Below, piece after piece: positions 22,180-33,275 of a DNA stretch of 64,000 nt (positions are counted from its first letter, which is position 1; each line of letters opens with the position of its first letter). The notes under the pieces are model-generated. The model made no database searches. It saw only the letters and a list, made by a program, of their open reading frames with translations, and was not told the origin of the DNA. The position numbers and the translations under genes were made by a program. Source of the stretch: Dipteris shenzhenensis (lineage: Eukaryota > Polypodiophyta > Polypodiopsida > Gleicheniales); assembly GCA_047967505.1 (NCBI GenBank), contig CM106538.1. The stretch is one strand, 5' to 3'.

Positions 22180-24399
22180 GTGTCAGCTATGGATACTGTT
22201 TACTTAAGCATGCGTGAGGTCATCTGTGTCTCTGTACCTTTACCAGGGTGACCAAGTTTGCACTAGTAAGTAGTGATCTAAACCAGAGACATCTCGTGAA
22301 GCAACCCCTTTTGGGCAGCTCCCAAAAATGATTTTGCTTATGTAAAAGGAAAAGCTACTGCCTCCTGCCCCAAAAATGTTTAAGGCAATTTATTATTAAA
22401 GTTCTAATTATCCTCAAGCAATTGCATATTACGTACGAGTGCTGTGTAATGTGAATGTTTAAAGGTAAGTTTTTATCTTTTTGCGCATGCATTCACATTT
22501 TTACACAGCGAGGCTTTAAACATGTAATGTAGTTGTTCTTCAAAGTGGTAAGCAATGGAGAGAGAGATTGCTACGATATGATACTATTAAGGTCCGACGC
22601 TGTATGGATAGCTCGCAGCTACGTGCCATGTCTAAGAGTTCTCTCTTGTATTCCGTAAATGTATAATATCACTTTCTTTTTTGGCTGCTCAGAGTCATAT
22701 CTTGGTGTTTAGGCTTGCATATTATGTTGGGTTGGTACTGACGACATGCGAAGAATGCACGACGCTCAATCGTTATTTTACCCTAGATAGTTCCCGTGTC
22801 TTTACTTCTAGGGCCTCCCTGAAGTTTCTCATCTTGTATATGGGCCTTTCAATGAGAAAATATCGTCCCCAAGGTAGCCGTGTCTGTCGGGATCCATTTT
22901 TTTACCAAGGACGTCTTGAAGCCTATTTCCCGAACTGCATGTTTTTCTACCCGGCAAAATCTTGTATCCATTTGCCACTTGGATCAACTGGCGTAGTGCT
23001 TGTGTCCAAGGGCGAGAAATCTTGTGTGTAAAGAAAATGGTAGATGGCATGCAATTTATTTTGTAGTGCTCGTCTTTCATCTAGGTTGCCTCAAAATGGG
23101 TGTAGCTACAGCTCGATTTTTCAAGGGAGAGAGAGAGGGGAGCAAGTTCGTCTTTACAACAAGTTTACAACAAGTTCAGTATGTTTTTTGGTCACTTCAC
23201 AACTTTATAAATGAAGCATTTTCTTTTATTCTGTCCTATCAACCATTGTATATGTTTGGTGACACTTAGTAGTTTGGGAGAGTGATATAATGTGTCGTAT
23301 CAGTCATTGTATATGTTTGGTGATACTTGTATTTTGGGAGAGTGATAGAATGTGCTTGATGCCTTCTCATGTGACTTGCAAGATGCTTTTGTCCTTTCCG
23401 AGGAGGACCACCTCCCTCAGTAAAGGGGGTTTTCATTATTTGGCAATTCTTATGTGTCCATTAATCTACCTCATCATTGAGTAGTTCGGCAAATATCAAG
23501 GAGCTAGCTTTAGTGGAGTCTTGCTTATATGGGCTTCCCACTTAGAAATATAACCTCTAGATATAGAGCCAAATGGCATTTTAACACCATGCAATGTTCT
23601 TGTCTTTGGCACCTACAATTGCCATTGTATTCATAGTTCTTTTCAAGATTCTTTGGAATTTTGCATCAAACAATTATGGTCTAACTTGTAAGTAGTTAGT
23701 ATAACTCTCAACAATGGTCATCATTTGGGTTACTTGTCGATTCTTTTATGCCATAAGGATCCCTCGTCATGTGGATGCTTGGAATTCTATAGAACCCCCT
23801 TTATAAAGGGTGCCCCATTAAAAATATACCCTTTGAGTATATCATATGTATATGTATGTTCTTTGTTGGTCGTTAATCTTTGTTGGTCGTTAATCACCAA
23901 TAGCCTAGTCTTACTTTTAATTGCCTTTGTATTGCTAAAGAGTTGCTTTTCTATCATAAAGCTTTCATTGCTTACTCTCTCCATTTTGAGATTGATGAGA
24001 AAAATTCTAGCTACTACCACTATAAGACACTCACTGGGACACCAACATAGACTTGACACCAACATAGACCTTATATGCCAACCTTCACCTACAATTGTAA
24101 GAAGATCAGAGTTGTAGACATTACCAACCTAGTGTCTCTCCCTCGACGGGTTCCAAGTTGCGGCCTCTGGCTGAATCCGTCGGTCGATGCGTGTCGTGTA
24201 AGAGAAGAAAGGCACTTCCTCCACTTTGTCTGACTCTCCTACCCTCGCCAGTTAGAACCACTCTCGCGGGTCCCATTGCAAGTAGAGGCCGGCCCTCCCA
24301 GAGCTAGATGCACCACACTTCTCCCTCCCCACACGAGAGTATTGTGTCTGAGTCAATGTGCCAGGCCTTGCCTAGCAAGCCTTGCCTAGACAGCCTACA
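22180..24399. other. Downstream of the T-protein gene; no gene recognised
   Basis: The first 200-300 bases should hold the T-protein 3' UTR; no AATAAA is seen there. A 116-codon plus frame at 22681-23031 and a 130-codon one at 23725-24117 show no domain. A 61-bp tandem duplication lies at 23237-23358. Confidence 0.4.
23237..23358. repeat. 61-bp tandem duplication
   Basis: TATCAACCATTGTATATGTT at 23237 and TATCAGTCATTGTATATGTT at 23298. Each is followed by TGGTGA-ACTT and TTTGGGAGAGTGATA. Confidence 0.85.
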
Positions 24400-25420
24400 T
24401 AGCTTATACACTGTTCTAAATAGTATAAACTATGGCTTATAGCACCACTTATAGTGGACTGTCTAGAGCATATGGTGTGCTATATAGCACATATAATATG
24501 CTACATGCAATATGCTATATGCACAATGTACTACATAGCACATTGAGTGAGCCATGTAGCATATTCAATGTGCTAAAGCACATACCATGTGCAATATAGC
24601 ATATATAGTTTGCTACATGGTACATAGTGTTACATACCTATATGATCAACTTATTACATAGCACAAGTAGTGTTGTATAGCAGTGTGCTACACATCATAT
24701 ACCATGTGCAATATAGCATATATAGTTTGTTACATGGTACATGTAGCATGTTACATAGCTGCTCAATGTACTACATAGCACAAGTAGTCTGTTGTATAGT
24801 AGTGTGCTATATAGAATATATAGTGTGCCACATTTATTGCATTCATACACTGTGCTATATAACATATTCAATATGTACATAAAGTGGGCTATATAGCATA
24901 CATACTATGCCCCAATTATTGTGCTTATGTAGTGTGCTATATAGCATATTTCTTGTCCAATATAGAACATACAATGTGATACATTCAATGTGCTATATGT
25001 AGAATGTGCTACATGCAATGTGCTATATGGATAATGTACTACATTCAAGGAGCTATATGCATAATGTACTATTGATGTTCTACATGTAATGTGCTATATA
25101 CACAATGTACTACATATACATAGAGTGAGCTATATAGCATATACAATGTACTACATACACATACAATGTATTATACAACACATGCAATGTGTTATACATC
25201 ACATACAACGTGTTATACAACATATACAAGTTGTTACATGGTACATGTACCATGTGCAAGTTCCTACATCATACATGCATCATGTTACATAGTACATACA
25301 ATAGCTATATAGCACACACATGAAATTTGGATAGCATGAATATAGGATTACAATGTGGTGCATTTCACACACCATCTGCCATATAGCAAATAATCAATGT
25401 CATATGTATATAGCATAAAT
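24400..25420. repeat. AT-rich palindromic minisatellite, about 1 kb
   Basis: Variants of GTGCTATATAGCACATA, AATGTGCTACATGCAATG and AATGTACTACATAGCACA recur dozens of times without a fixed period. The core TGCTATATAGCA is its own reverse complement, so both strands carry the same word. Later units shift toward CAATGTGTTATACA. No coding potential beyond repeat artefacts. Confidence 0.9.
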
Positions 25421-25782
25421 ACTTATCTATGATCATGTGTTATGTGTGCAATATACATGTTGTATTTAACTTACTACAAAAACTGACCTACATCTTGCTT
25501 GACGTGTTTCTTGCTAGGACAGTCTTGTGCCTTTCTCTGTTGGTTGTTTGTAGCTTTGTTTGCTTGCTAGTCACATTGACCATCTATTGTGCTCGGCTAT
25601 GTGAGTGTTACAATCATCTTAAATTTTTTAATATTTTTTTAAAATTTATTGAAAGAACAATCATCTTTTTGGCTATGCATTGTTGTTGCCTTTATTATGT
25701 GAGTCGTAAGTTGCTATGCTATTTATAAGACTTGAATGATGCTCGTCCTCGTCTGAGAGTTAAATGTAGTGTTGTGCTTGTG

Positions 25783-26030
25783 TGTAGAAGTCATTGTTTG
25801 AGAAGATTAATTATATTCATTTCCTTCCCTCTATTGCCGACTCCAACCTCTACATTCTTCAGGATTCTCCTACCTGGGTCCTGTTGGCTCTTTATGTTGA
25901 TGACATTCTTTTATTTGCTGATAATCCATTTGCTATGGCTCACATCAAAGATCAGCTTTGTTCTCATTTTGACATGGTCGACCTTGGAGAAGTAGGCTAC
26001 TGTTTGGGAATTGGGCCTTCATTTAGGGTA
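25783..26030 (+). pseudogene. Ty1/copia reverse transcriptase fragment
   Basis: A plus-strand frame reads DSNLYILQDS, then LLALYVDDILLFADN with the YVDD catalytic box, then FDMVDLGEVGYCLGI. This is the standard copia RT palm segment followed by the (K/V)DLGE--Y-LG motif. The frame breaks soon after and no LTRs or other pol domains were found nearby, so it is an isolated relic. Confidence 0.85.
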
Positions 26031-26710
26031 CTCAGAGAAGCATAGAAGGAGGCATATTTGCTGTAGACAAAGACCTCAGAAGAAGTCTTCATCCTAGGCT
26101 AACATTAAAAGCAGCAAGGATGGATCAAAGAGGGAGCTTGGCCCCCACCATTGGGTGCATTCCAGACCATAGTCACATGAAAACACATTCATCTCAATGA
26201 AACCTTTGTTTTGGCCCAAATCAAAATATACATTAACTTGATGTAATCTATCAGAACAATCTCTTTGAAGAGTCATCAAGTGTATATGCAAAATCTGTGA
26301 AATTCTCTTGCATGTAGTGGATGAGATATGTGAAGTCATCCTTGGCTCACATATATGTGCCTAGGACATCTAAAGTCCTATCAGACACAAAAAATAGCTC
26401 TTCCTTGCGACCTGCAAATGCAGTTTGCGAGATTAAATCAGTGAATCCATGGCAAATAACGATTGATGGAGTGAGTAAATTTTGAGGGTGGGAGTTTCTA
26501 TGGATCTTTAAAAGTGTCGTGGGCAGCATACTACCACTATGCAATGCACATAGATTAGGGGGCTACCCAAGAATAGAGAGCAAAAGGAGTCATGGACTAG
26601 ACCATAGGATGCAGAGGCTGACCATGCACAACAAAGCATCATTGATTTGTATGCATTTGAGTCAACTCCAAGGCATTGCAAGGTGGAGGAGGAGCTAGCT
26701 AATATGCAAG

Positions 26711-26935
26711 CAATCTAGATCAATAGAGAGAGCTGACATGGGCCTGCCAAGAGAGAGAGAGACACAAAGATCACATGTGACATGGAGAGTGACTAGGGTA
26801 CACTGTATTAACATCCAGCCTATCACAATCTAGATCAATAGAGAGAGACAAAATGGGGCCGCCACACACAGAGATCACCTTTGACATGGAGACCAACCAG
26901 AGCACAATCTATTGACATCCAGCCTATCACAACTT
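26711..26935. repeat. 115-bp imperfect tandem duplication
   Basis: CAATCTAGATCAATAGAGAG starts at 26711 and 26826. Both copies end ACATCCAGCCTATCACA. Confidence 0.8.
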
Positions 26936-27306
26936 TCCTCAAGGGAGATCGCCCAAGACGATGGGCCACTTTGAATATAGCCCTATGGGTTCAAAGACCG
27001 AGGAGACCATGACCCCATCCCCCACCATAGTGCGAGACAACCCTACAGACGCAGATACGAGATATTTTCACTACTCACAGATGAGCCACCATAGCAGCGA
27101 GCTTCAGTTTTCGAGTCCCAGCTCTCATCCTACTTCAGTTTAATTTATATTGGATTTTTGTTTGAGCTATTCATCTCTTCGGCTTAGCATAGGACTCATC
27201 AAGGGTCCTTGTGTGCCCTTTGCTCTAGCCCATTGAGGCTTGTATGAGTTTTCCCCTTTTTTAGTGTACTTTGTACTTTGTCCCATAGAGCCCCCGCAGG
27301 TGTTAA

Positions 27307-27310
<4 letters not shown>

Positions 27311-27350
<40 letters not shown>
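27311..27350. repeat. (CT)20 microsatellite
   Basis: An uninterrupted CT run of 40 bases. Confidence 0.95.
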
Positions 27351-27353
<3 letters not shown>

Positions 27354-28637
27354 TTCACAAAGAACCTCGGACAGAATCTTACAAAACACTCAAAACCTTA
27401 TAACATAGTTAACTATGTTCTATTGAACATGATGATGAATATATACATCTCTACCCCTTATAGTTAGGGTTAGGGTTTCCCCTATGACCTATCTGTATGG
27501 TGCAATTTACACAATCCTCAATGGTTCACAAAGGTAGCTTGGCAAAGTGGGGACGTGGGTCACAAAGGTTTACTAGTGTAGCAGCAAATGCAAAAAAAAG
27601 GGCTACAATAAGAGAGAGAGCTATGAGTTTGCAAGAATATTGGGCACTCATGGAATATAAGACAAGAGATAAAAAAGGCACTCCCATGAAATCATGAAAA
27701 TATCCGAGCAACTCAGTGTGATAACTATAAATGAGCGCAAAAAGATGCGCAAGGGCTACACAGAGCAAAAATATTGATAGACAATGCACTAAACATGATG
27801 GATGTCTTGAGAAATATTGAGGGAGAAAAAAAGTGGTGGTTGACAGAGGTACGCATGCACACGGAATAGTGTGAGGTGTAGACAATAGTCGTAGTGGACA
27901 CATGAGGAGGTTGACATGTGGGTGGGACCTGATGTGTTAATGTAGGAGGAGCCGTAATGTGACACATGGCATGCATTGCCACAAGGTTAATACTTCCCTC
28001 ATTGATACCACTAAAGACCACATATGGCTTGAGGAGGGGTGTCGAAACTTATGGTGTGGTAGTATGTGATAGTCTAGAGAGATATCCCACATACAAAAGT
28101 GGGTCGTTGAGGAGGAAGCCATATAATGGCTCAAGAGGAGAGAAGGAACATATCCCTAGACCCATTTGGAGGTTTATCCTCTCTTGTGGAGTAACTAGGC
28201 GGTGGGATCGAGACCTAACATGTAGCCATTGACATGCGTCATTTGTTAGCATTACATACATTACAGTAGGCTAATGTCTTTTGTCCCCTCATCACTATTT
28301 GTGTCATGTGAGCTTTGCATTAACTTTAACATGCTTCCATTGCATGTTTGTACATAGTATACGAGCTTATGGTTCAGCCTGATAGGTGAGAGTGACTGAG
28401 AAAAGGTCTTGTGTCAACCCTAAGGGTGAAAGGCGTGGGTGTTGTTTTCTATATTATCTCTTAGATTCACTAATAGGGTGTGTGTCAGCAACAACAGATC
28501 CTACCTCTTCTAACTTTGTGTTGATTCCCTGTGTAGATTCTCTAGTTTTTGTGGATCACATATCTCTTGCAAATGTGTTATATTTCAAAACTTGTGAGTT
28601 TTAATATTGCTTGGATTGTGTGTCCTAGGAATGCATT

Positions 28638-29310
28638 TCCCTTTCCTTCTTATTTCAATTTTGAGATTTTCCTTGAGATGTGTGTTTTTCTAGTGTTACT
28701 AAGTGTTTTCTCAAGCTTACGAAAAGGTTGTTGAGTGAGTTTCAAGGTGCTCTCTCTAATAAACATTGCTCTCACGAAGGCTTAGTTGAAATCTCACAAG
28801 ATCTTGTAGAGGCAGGCAACTATTAGAAGGTGCACAAGATAAGTTTGGAAGATGGATAAGATTGGAAGATTGCTTCAGAGAATCTTGACAGAACCTATGG
28901 GATCTCAAATATGTCATGCAAATCTACAAGATGATGAAGACTTCAAGTCATGTGAATGGTAGAACAAACAATAGAGTAATCCTTTCCCTGCTACTTCAAT
29001 TTTGACTTTTTCCTTGTGAGAAATTCTTGAGGTGTGTGTTTGCCTAAGGCTATTGAGTGTTTTCTCAAACGTACTAAAAGGTTAAGTGATTTTCAATGTG
29101 CTCTCTTTAGTGAAGGTTGATCATGAAGTCTCAGTTGCAATCTCACAAGAGCTTGTAGAGGCATGCAACTATTTAAAGGTCCCACAAGATAAGTTGGAGA
29201 GGTGGTTGAGCTTGTAAGACTACATCAGAGAAGCTTGAGGAGATCTATAAGATCTTGAAGATGCCATGAATCTATAAGAAGATGGAGGCTTTGAGTCACG
29301 TGAATGGTAG
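28638..29310. repeat. 341-bp diverged tandem duplication
   Basis: Two copies start near 28638 and 28982 (TTCAATTTTGA at 28654 and 28995) and end at GTGAATGGTAG (28952 and 29300). Shared blocks include TGTGTGTTT-CCTA/CTAG, GAGTGTTTTCTCAA, AATCTCACAAGA-CTTGTAGAGGCA and CACAAGATAAGTT. Divergence is moderate with small gaps. Confidence 0.85.
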
Positions 29311-29955
29311 CAATATACATTGCTTGAGAAGACATAGAGATTGAAAAGGGAGTAGTAGGTTTGCATAACATTAGAGAGGAGTGCTTTGGTATTTTGAGTT
29401 GTGGAATTAAGCCACACACAAGAATGAGAAATCACGAGTAGCTCACACTATGGTGAAGAAGATTCAAGAAAAGAAAAAGCTCGTACAAAGCTTGGAAAGA
29501 AGCTTACAAGTGCAATTGCTCTGCAACAAAAGAATCTAATAGCTTGTTGTAGGGGTTTCAACAACACACATACTAATTAGGCCCAATTAAAGAAATAAAT
29601 TTATGAAAAACTACAAGCTAGACAACCATTGGAAGGAAATCCATGAAACTATAGCTACTCCATAGAGTTGTAGAGGGAACAACACATCAAAGCTTAGGAG
29701 GGAGAGCTATTCAAGAGACACAACAATGGCTAGCAACAATAGCGAGGTGATGTATAAATAAGAAAGAAGGAGAAAGGAGTTAAGTTTTGGGAGCAAAAAG
29801 GTGGCAGCACCTGCATGAAGACGAATAAATCTTGAAAAATTTTCACCCTATGTTATGAAATTTAGGGCACTCCACTATTTCTCGATGTGGTCTATTTAGA
29901 AAACAAGGGATTTATTGCCTTACCATTAATATCATCACCCCATAACTCACATGGG
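29311..29955. other. Intergenic, nothing recognised
   Basis: A purine-rich, AT-rich stretch without a gene or repeat that I can define. Confidence 0.35.
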
Positions 29956-30070
29956 GTAGTCTAGCATAATGGTAAGTGCTTGAGTCCATGTACATGAGGT
30001 CTCAAGTTCACATTGCCAAGTGCACTTGATGAACTTTGCCTAGTGCACTTGATGAACTTCACCCGGTGCA
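29956..30070 (+). mobile_element. Candidate tRNA-derived SINE head
   Basis: TAGCATAATGG (about 29973-29983) fits the RNA polymerase III A-box consensus exactly. About 30 bases on, GTCTCAAGTTCACATT resembles a B-box with two mismatches. The spacing is tRNA-like but no cloverleaf closes, so this is not a tRNA gene. It runs into three tandem 27-base units containing GTGCACTTGATGAACTT. I could not define a 3' tail or target duplication. Confidence 0.35.
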
Positions 30071-31750
30071 CTTGAGAAGATCTATCCTTTTGGTAAAAAG
30101 ACAACCAAAGTGAGTTTTCAGATAAGTGGCTGACGCTCAAACTCCTCCCTACATGATGGGCTGGCCCAACTAAGGCTACTAGATAGCCAGCCATTGGCAA
30201 ACACGAAAGAGGCTCCTCATCAAGGGGGAGCCCTTCCCTCTGACGGGGACCTTTGAAAAGATCCACCTGTGTGACTACTACCATTATCCACTGGTGCGAG
30301 GAGTATTCCCAAGAAATCTGCTCTAAAGGAGGAGCTTCTATGGCTCTGTGCCTGGGGTGAGACCTCTTACCACTAACTTACCCAAGAGGGATCCGATCTA
30401 CATCTCTAGATTGATGATGCCTGGCCGCCCTGTGACTGGGGTTGAATCATTGTCTACCATGCTACTCTAGCTCTAGTGTTCTGTGTGCCATCGGATACCT
30501 CCCATTGAAAATTTTGCACCAATCGTCTCAACTACTACATGAATTCTTGATGAAAGCACCAACAAGAGGCTATGTACCAAGCCATAGCAAGGAGGACGTG
30601 ATTAACCGCCAGTGCTCTACTTGCAAGAGAGAGTTTGAGTTCCAGTACAAGAGCTTCATTGTACACTCTCCAACGCTTGAGCAATTTGTTGCTCTACTGA
30701 ACTGCCAATCCCAACCTGGCATCTAAGGTATCTTGTAGTCTATGCCCATGCGGGATCCATCGAAAGTTAAAAGCCGAGCCTAATACTGAACCTCTTGGAC
30801 CTCCTTTATACTTGTGAAGAAACCAATCGATTTAGTCCAGTTGATTCGAGCAGTGGTAGCCTCACAGTAGATTGTTAGAGCTCCCCTAACCACCTCTAGG
30901 CTTGCTGTTACAAGGCTGTATCATAAAAAAACTCTGAGTCTAGAAGCTCCTTCTCTTATCTGATGGGAAGCCTTATCCTCATAAGACTAGCTATCTGGGA
31001 GTGAAGAAAGTAGCTCAAAGCCTCCCTACAAAGAGGAAGAGAAAGGGGGCAAGGGGATAGCCCTAGCAAACCGATTGTGAAAAGACAAAGTCTCCCCCAT
31101 GTGGCCGCCAATGATCACGTGACTAAAGCTCCCCACATAAAGAGATAACACCCCTCTGATCAATCTGTCCGTGAAACCTAGCCTTGCATTGTCCCCTTCA
31201 AAAAGGACCACTCCACCTATCATAGGCCTTTGTGGTTGGCAAAGGAGGATCTCAACAAAGGAAGACCTTGAGAGACCCTAACAGATGAAACCAGCATCAT
31301 CAAAATGCAGCATATGCTTGACAATAAGAGATCATGACCTCTCCTTGGAAGCATTGGAAGGGTTTCTTCACAATGTGTTTTGTAAGTATCTTTATGTACT
31401 AGCTTGTTAGTTAATCCATTTCATTTCATGTATGTCTTTGATGTATGTTGTCGTTTAACTTTTGTTTATGTACATAATCTATAGGTTCTCTTTGGAAAGA
31501 TTAAGAGTAAAGGAGTACACCTCGATTGGGAATGAAGGACTCAAATAATAGCTACAAAGTGGATAGATAACATCAAGAACGTGGAATGGACTCCTTGTTA
31601 ATACAAAATTGAAATACAAGCTATGACACCTCATCATGTTTCGTATGTTGTGTGAAGCCTTACTCCTTGGCTTGGGAGGGAGTTTCAGAGCCTTAAAATC
31701 ATTGTCTCTTTCTCCATGAAATAGAGAGAGTGATACCTTAAGCCACCTCA
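30071..31750. other. Intergenic, no gene recognised
   Basis: Frames of 94 (30442-30726, plus) and 107 codons (29961-30284, minus) have no identifiable domain. Base composition is less AT-rich than the neighbouring spacers. Confidence 0.35.
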
Positions 31751-31756
31751 CATAAT

Positions 31757-31994
31757 CACAATGGCAGGGAGGGACACAACTTAGATTCTTCTGCGACTCC
31801 AACGGTGCTGATGAAAATAGTGTCATCAATGAATGGTTTAGACTCACAAAACTAGCCAAAGGTGTGTCCCTCCCAGCTATCGTAGATTACGTGAGGTTGC
31901 CTAAGATATCGCTCCCTCTACCTGCTAGAGAAAAAGAAGATGATTTCAAGGCTAGACTAAAATTAAGCCCCCAAGCTTGCAAAAATATGTATCC
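31757..31994 (+). other. Possible orphan exon, product unknown
   Basis: A plus frame without ATG is open for about 79 codons, of mixed coding-like composition (segments LAKGVSLPAIVDYVRLPKIS and EKEDDFKARLKLSPQACKNM). It runs into GTAAGT at 31995, a consensus splice donor; the unspliced frame stops immediately there. No matching downstream exon was found and the minus strand is also open, so this is weak. Confidence 0.2.
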
Positions 31995-31999
31995 GTAAG

Positions 32000-32970
32000 T
32001 TCTCTCACCATGTTGGAATGTGCCCTCAAGCTTATCCGCCGAGTTGTCTCATCTCATCATGTTGGAACGTGAGGACAGTTTGGAGGGAAGTGAAAGGCCC
32101 GAACTGGAACGCCAGGAGACGGTGGAAAGCCAAATATCGAGGCAAAGAAGATCGTCCAAGTACTGTCTCTTTGGAGGGGAAGCTGAAGCTCAACGGATAA
32201 GGAGCGAAAGTGGAGAAGCCAAAGATGAAACGAAACAGCCCACTATCCAGTCGTTAAAAGCTGATCTTCTTAGCCCCAGTGCGTAAATGAGTTCACGTGT
32301 GCGATATAGAGCTGTGTGGCCTTGCCTTTTTACGTTCACTTTCCTCGCGCTTTGCGATTGTGTAGCGTATGAGGAATTCTCCCTGTCGTTCTCGTATCAC
32401 GTATCTACTCTCTCTATTAGCGAGAGTTTTAGTTATTTGGTAGAGGACGACTGGACACGTTTAGATCGTTGGATTTGATGTAAGAAATAGGGGCGACCCC
32501 TTCATCATTGGGTTGTTCTAATCTCGCATCATTGGGCTCGAGTTGTCGGCTGTCAATATCTTGTTCTACAAGCATACAATTGCTTAGAAAACTCTTGCAA
32601 CGCCTGTTTGGCAGATTATCCAAAGTGTATGGTCCATTGATAGGGCTACGCTTGCATTTCGTCCCTAGTGTTATCGTCGCTTCTACACCTGACATGGCCA
32701 AATAAATACGACAGTCGCCGTCGCCCGACTAGCTCGACCTCGAATATGGGCTGCCGCTATTCTCTATTCCATCATTCAGACATCGGTTTTGCTTCTTATG
32801 ACGCTCACTCGCGCCTAAGATCTCTTCAGTAAACGGAGGCTCGAAGCTTTCAGGCCTAAGTTCGTCAACACATTGGATCCATTTCAAAAGACAACAACAC
32901 GGGAGTACATTACGTCAAAGGTTTTCATCTTCAGCTAATAACATCATCCCTAGGATGACACTCAGAAAGG
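32000..32970. other. Intergenic, no gene recognised
   Basis: An 88-codon charged frame at 32020-32286 and others to 32705 have no recognised domain. The segment ends where the copia LTR begins. Confidence 0.35.
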
Positions 32971-32974
32971 CATT

Positions 32975-33234
32975 CAAGAAAGAACAATATAACATACGAT
33001 TGACACACAACAATACCACCACAACTGAGTGTATATTGCAGTACTAGGATCAATACCAAGGGCATGATCTTATAGACCCTGATAATGCGAGAACTCTTCC
33101 TAATATCACTCTCCTCCTAATGCTATTCATTGAATACCCAATCGGCGTGCATGTGTCCTTATAGATCTGATCGGTGTGCATGTGCATTCACGTATACTCT
33201 CTAACTAGAGGAATGAGTCGTGGATGACTCATCA
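32975..33234 (-). repeat. 3' LTR of the minus-strand copia element
   Basis: Read on the minus strand the LTR begins TGATGAGTCATCC, directly after a purine tract (GAGGGGAGAA, the probable polypurine tract), and ends near GTTCTTTCTTGA. Its downstream two-thirds match 37905-38115 in inverted orientation. Length is about 260 bases. Confidence 0.75.
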
Positions 33235-33275
33235 TTCTCCCCTCAAACACGAGTCACTTTCAAAGCATGATTCGT

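Larger units (their letters stand above)
26045..28635. other. Intergenic, no gene recognised
   Basis: Both strands carry only unsupported short frames (up to 125 codons, minus, 27526-27903). Visible structures are a 115-bp tandem duplication (26711), a (CT)20 tract (27311-27350) and a TTAGGGTTAGGGTTT at about 27465 that is too short to be telomeric. Confidence 0.4.

Noticed and set aside
22681-23031. 116-codon frame downstream of the T-protein gene
   Set aside because: No domain, no splice or promoter evidence, and composition like the surrounding spacer.
24400-25420. Repeats resembling a CRISPR array
   Set aside because: Units vary in length and sequence, there are no unique spacers of constant size, and the setting is a plant nuclear genome.
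27465-27482. TTAGGGTTAGGGTTT, telomere-like motif
   Set aside because: Only two units; such short runs are frequent in plant DNA and no array follows.
29956-30030. tRNA gene
   Set aside because: A and B boxes are present but acceptor and T arms do not pair, and the B-box is degenerate.
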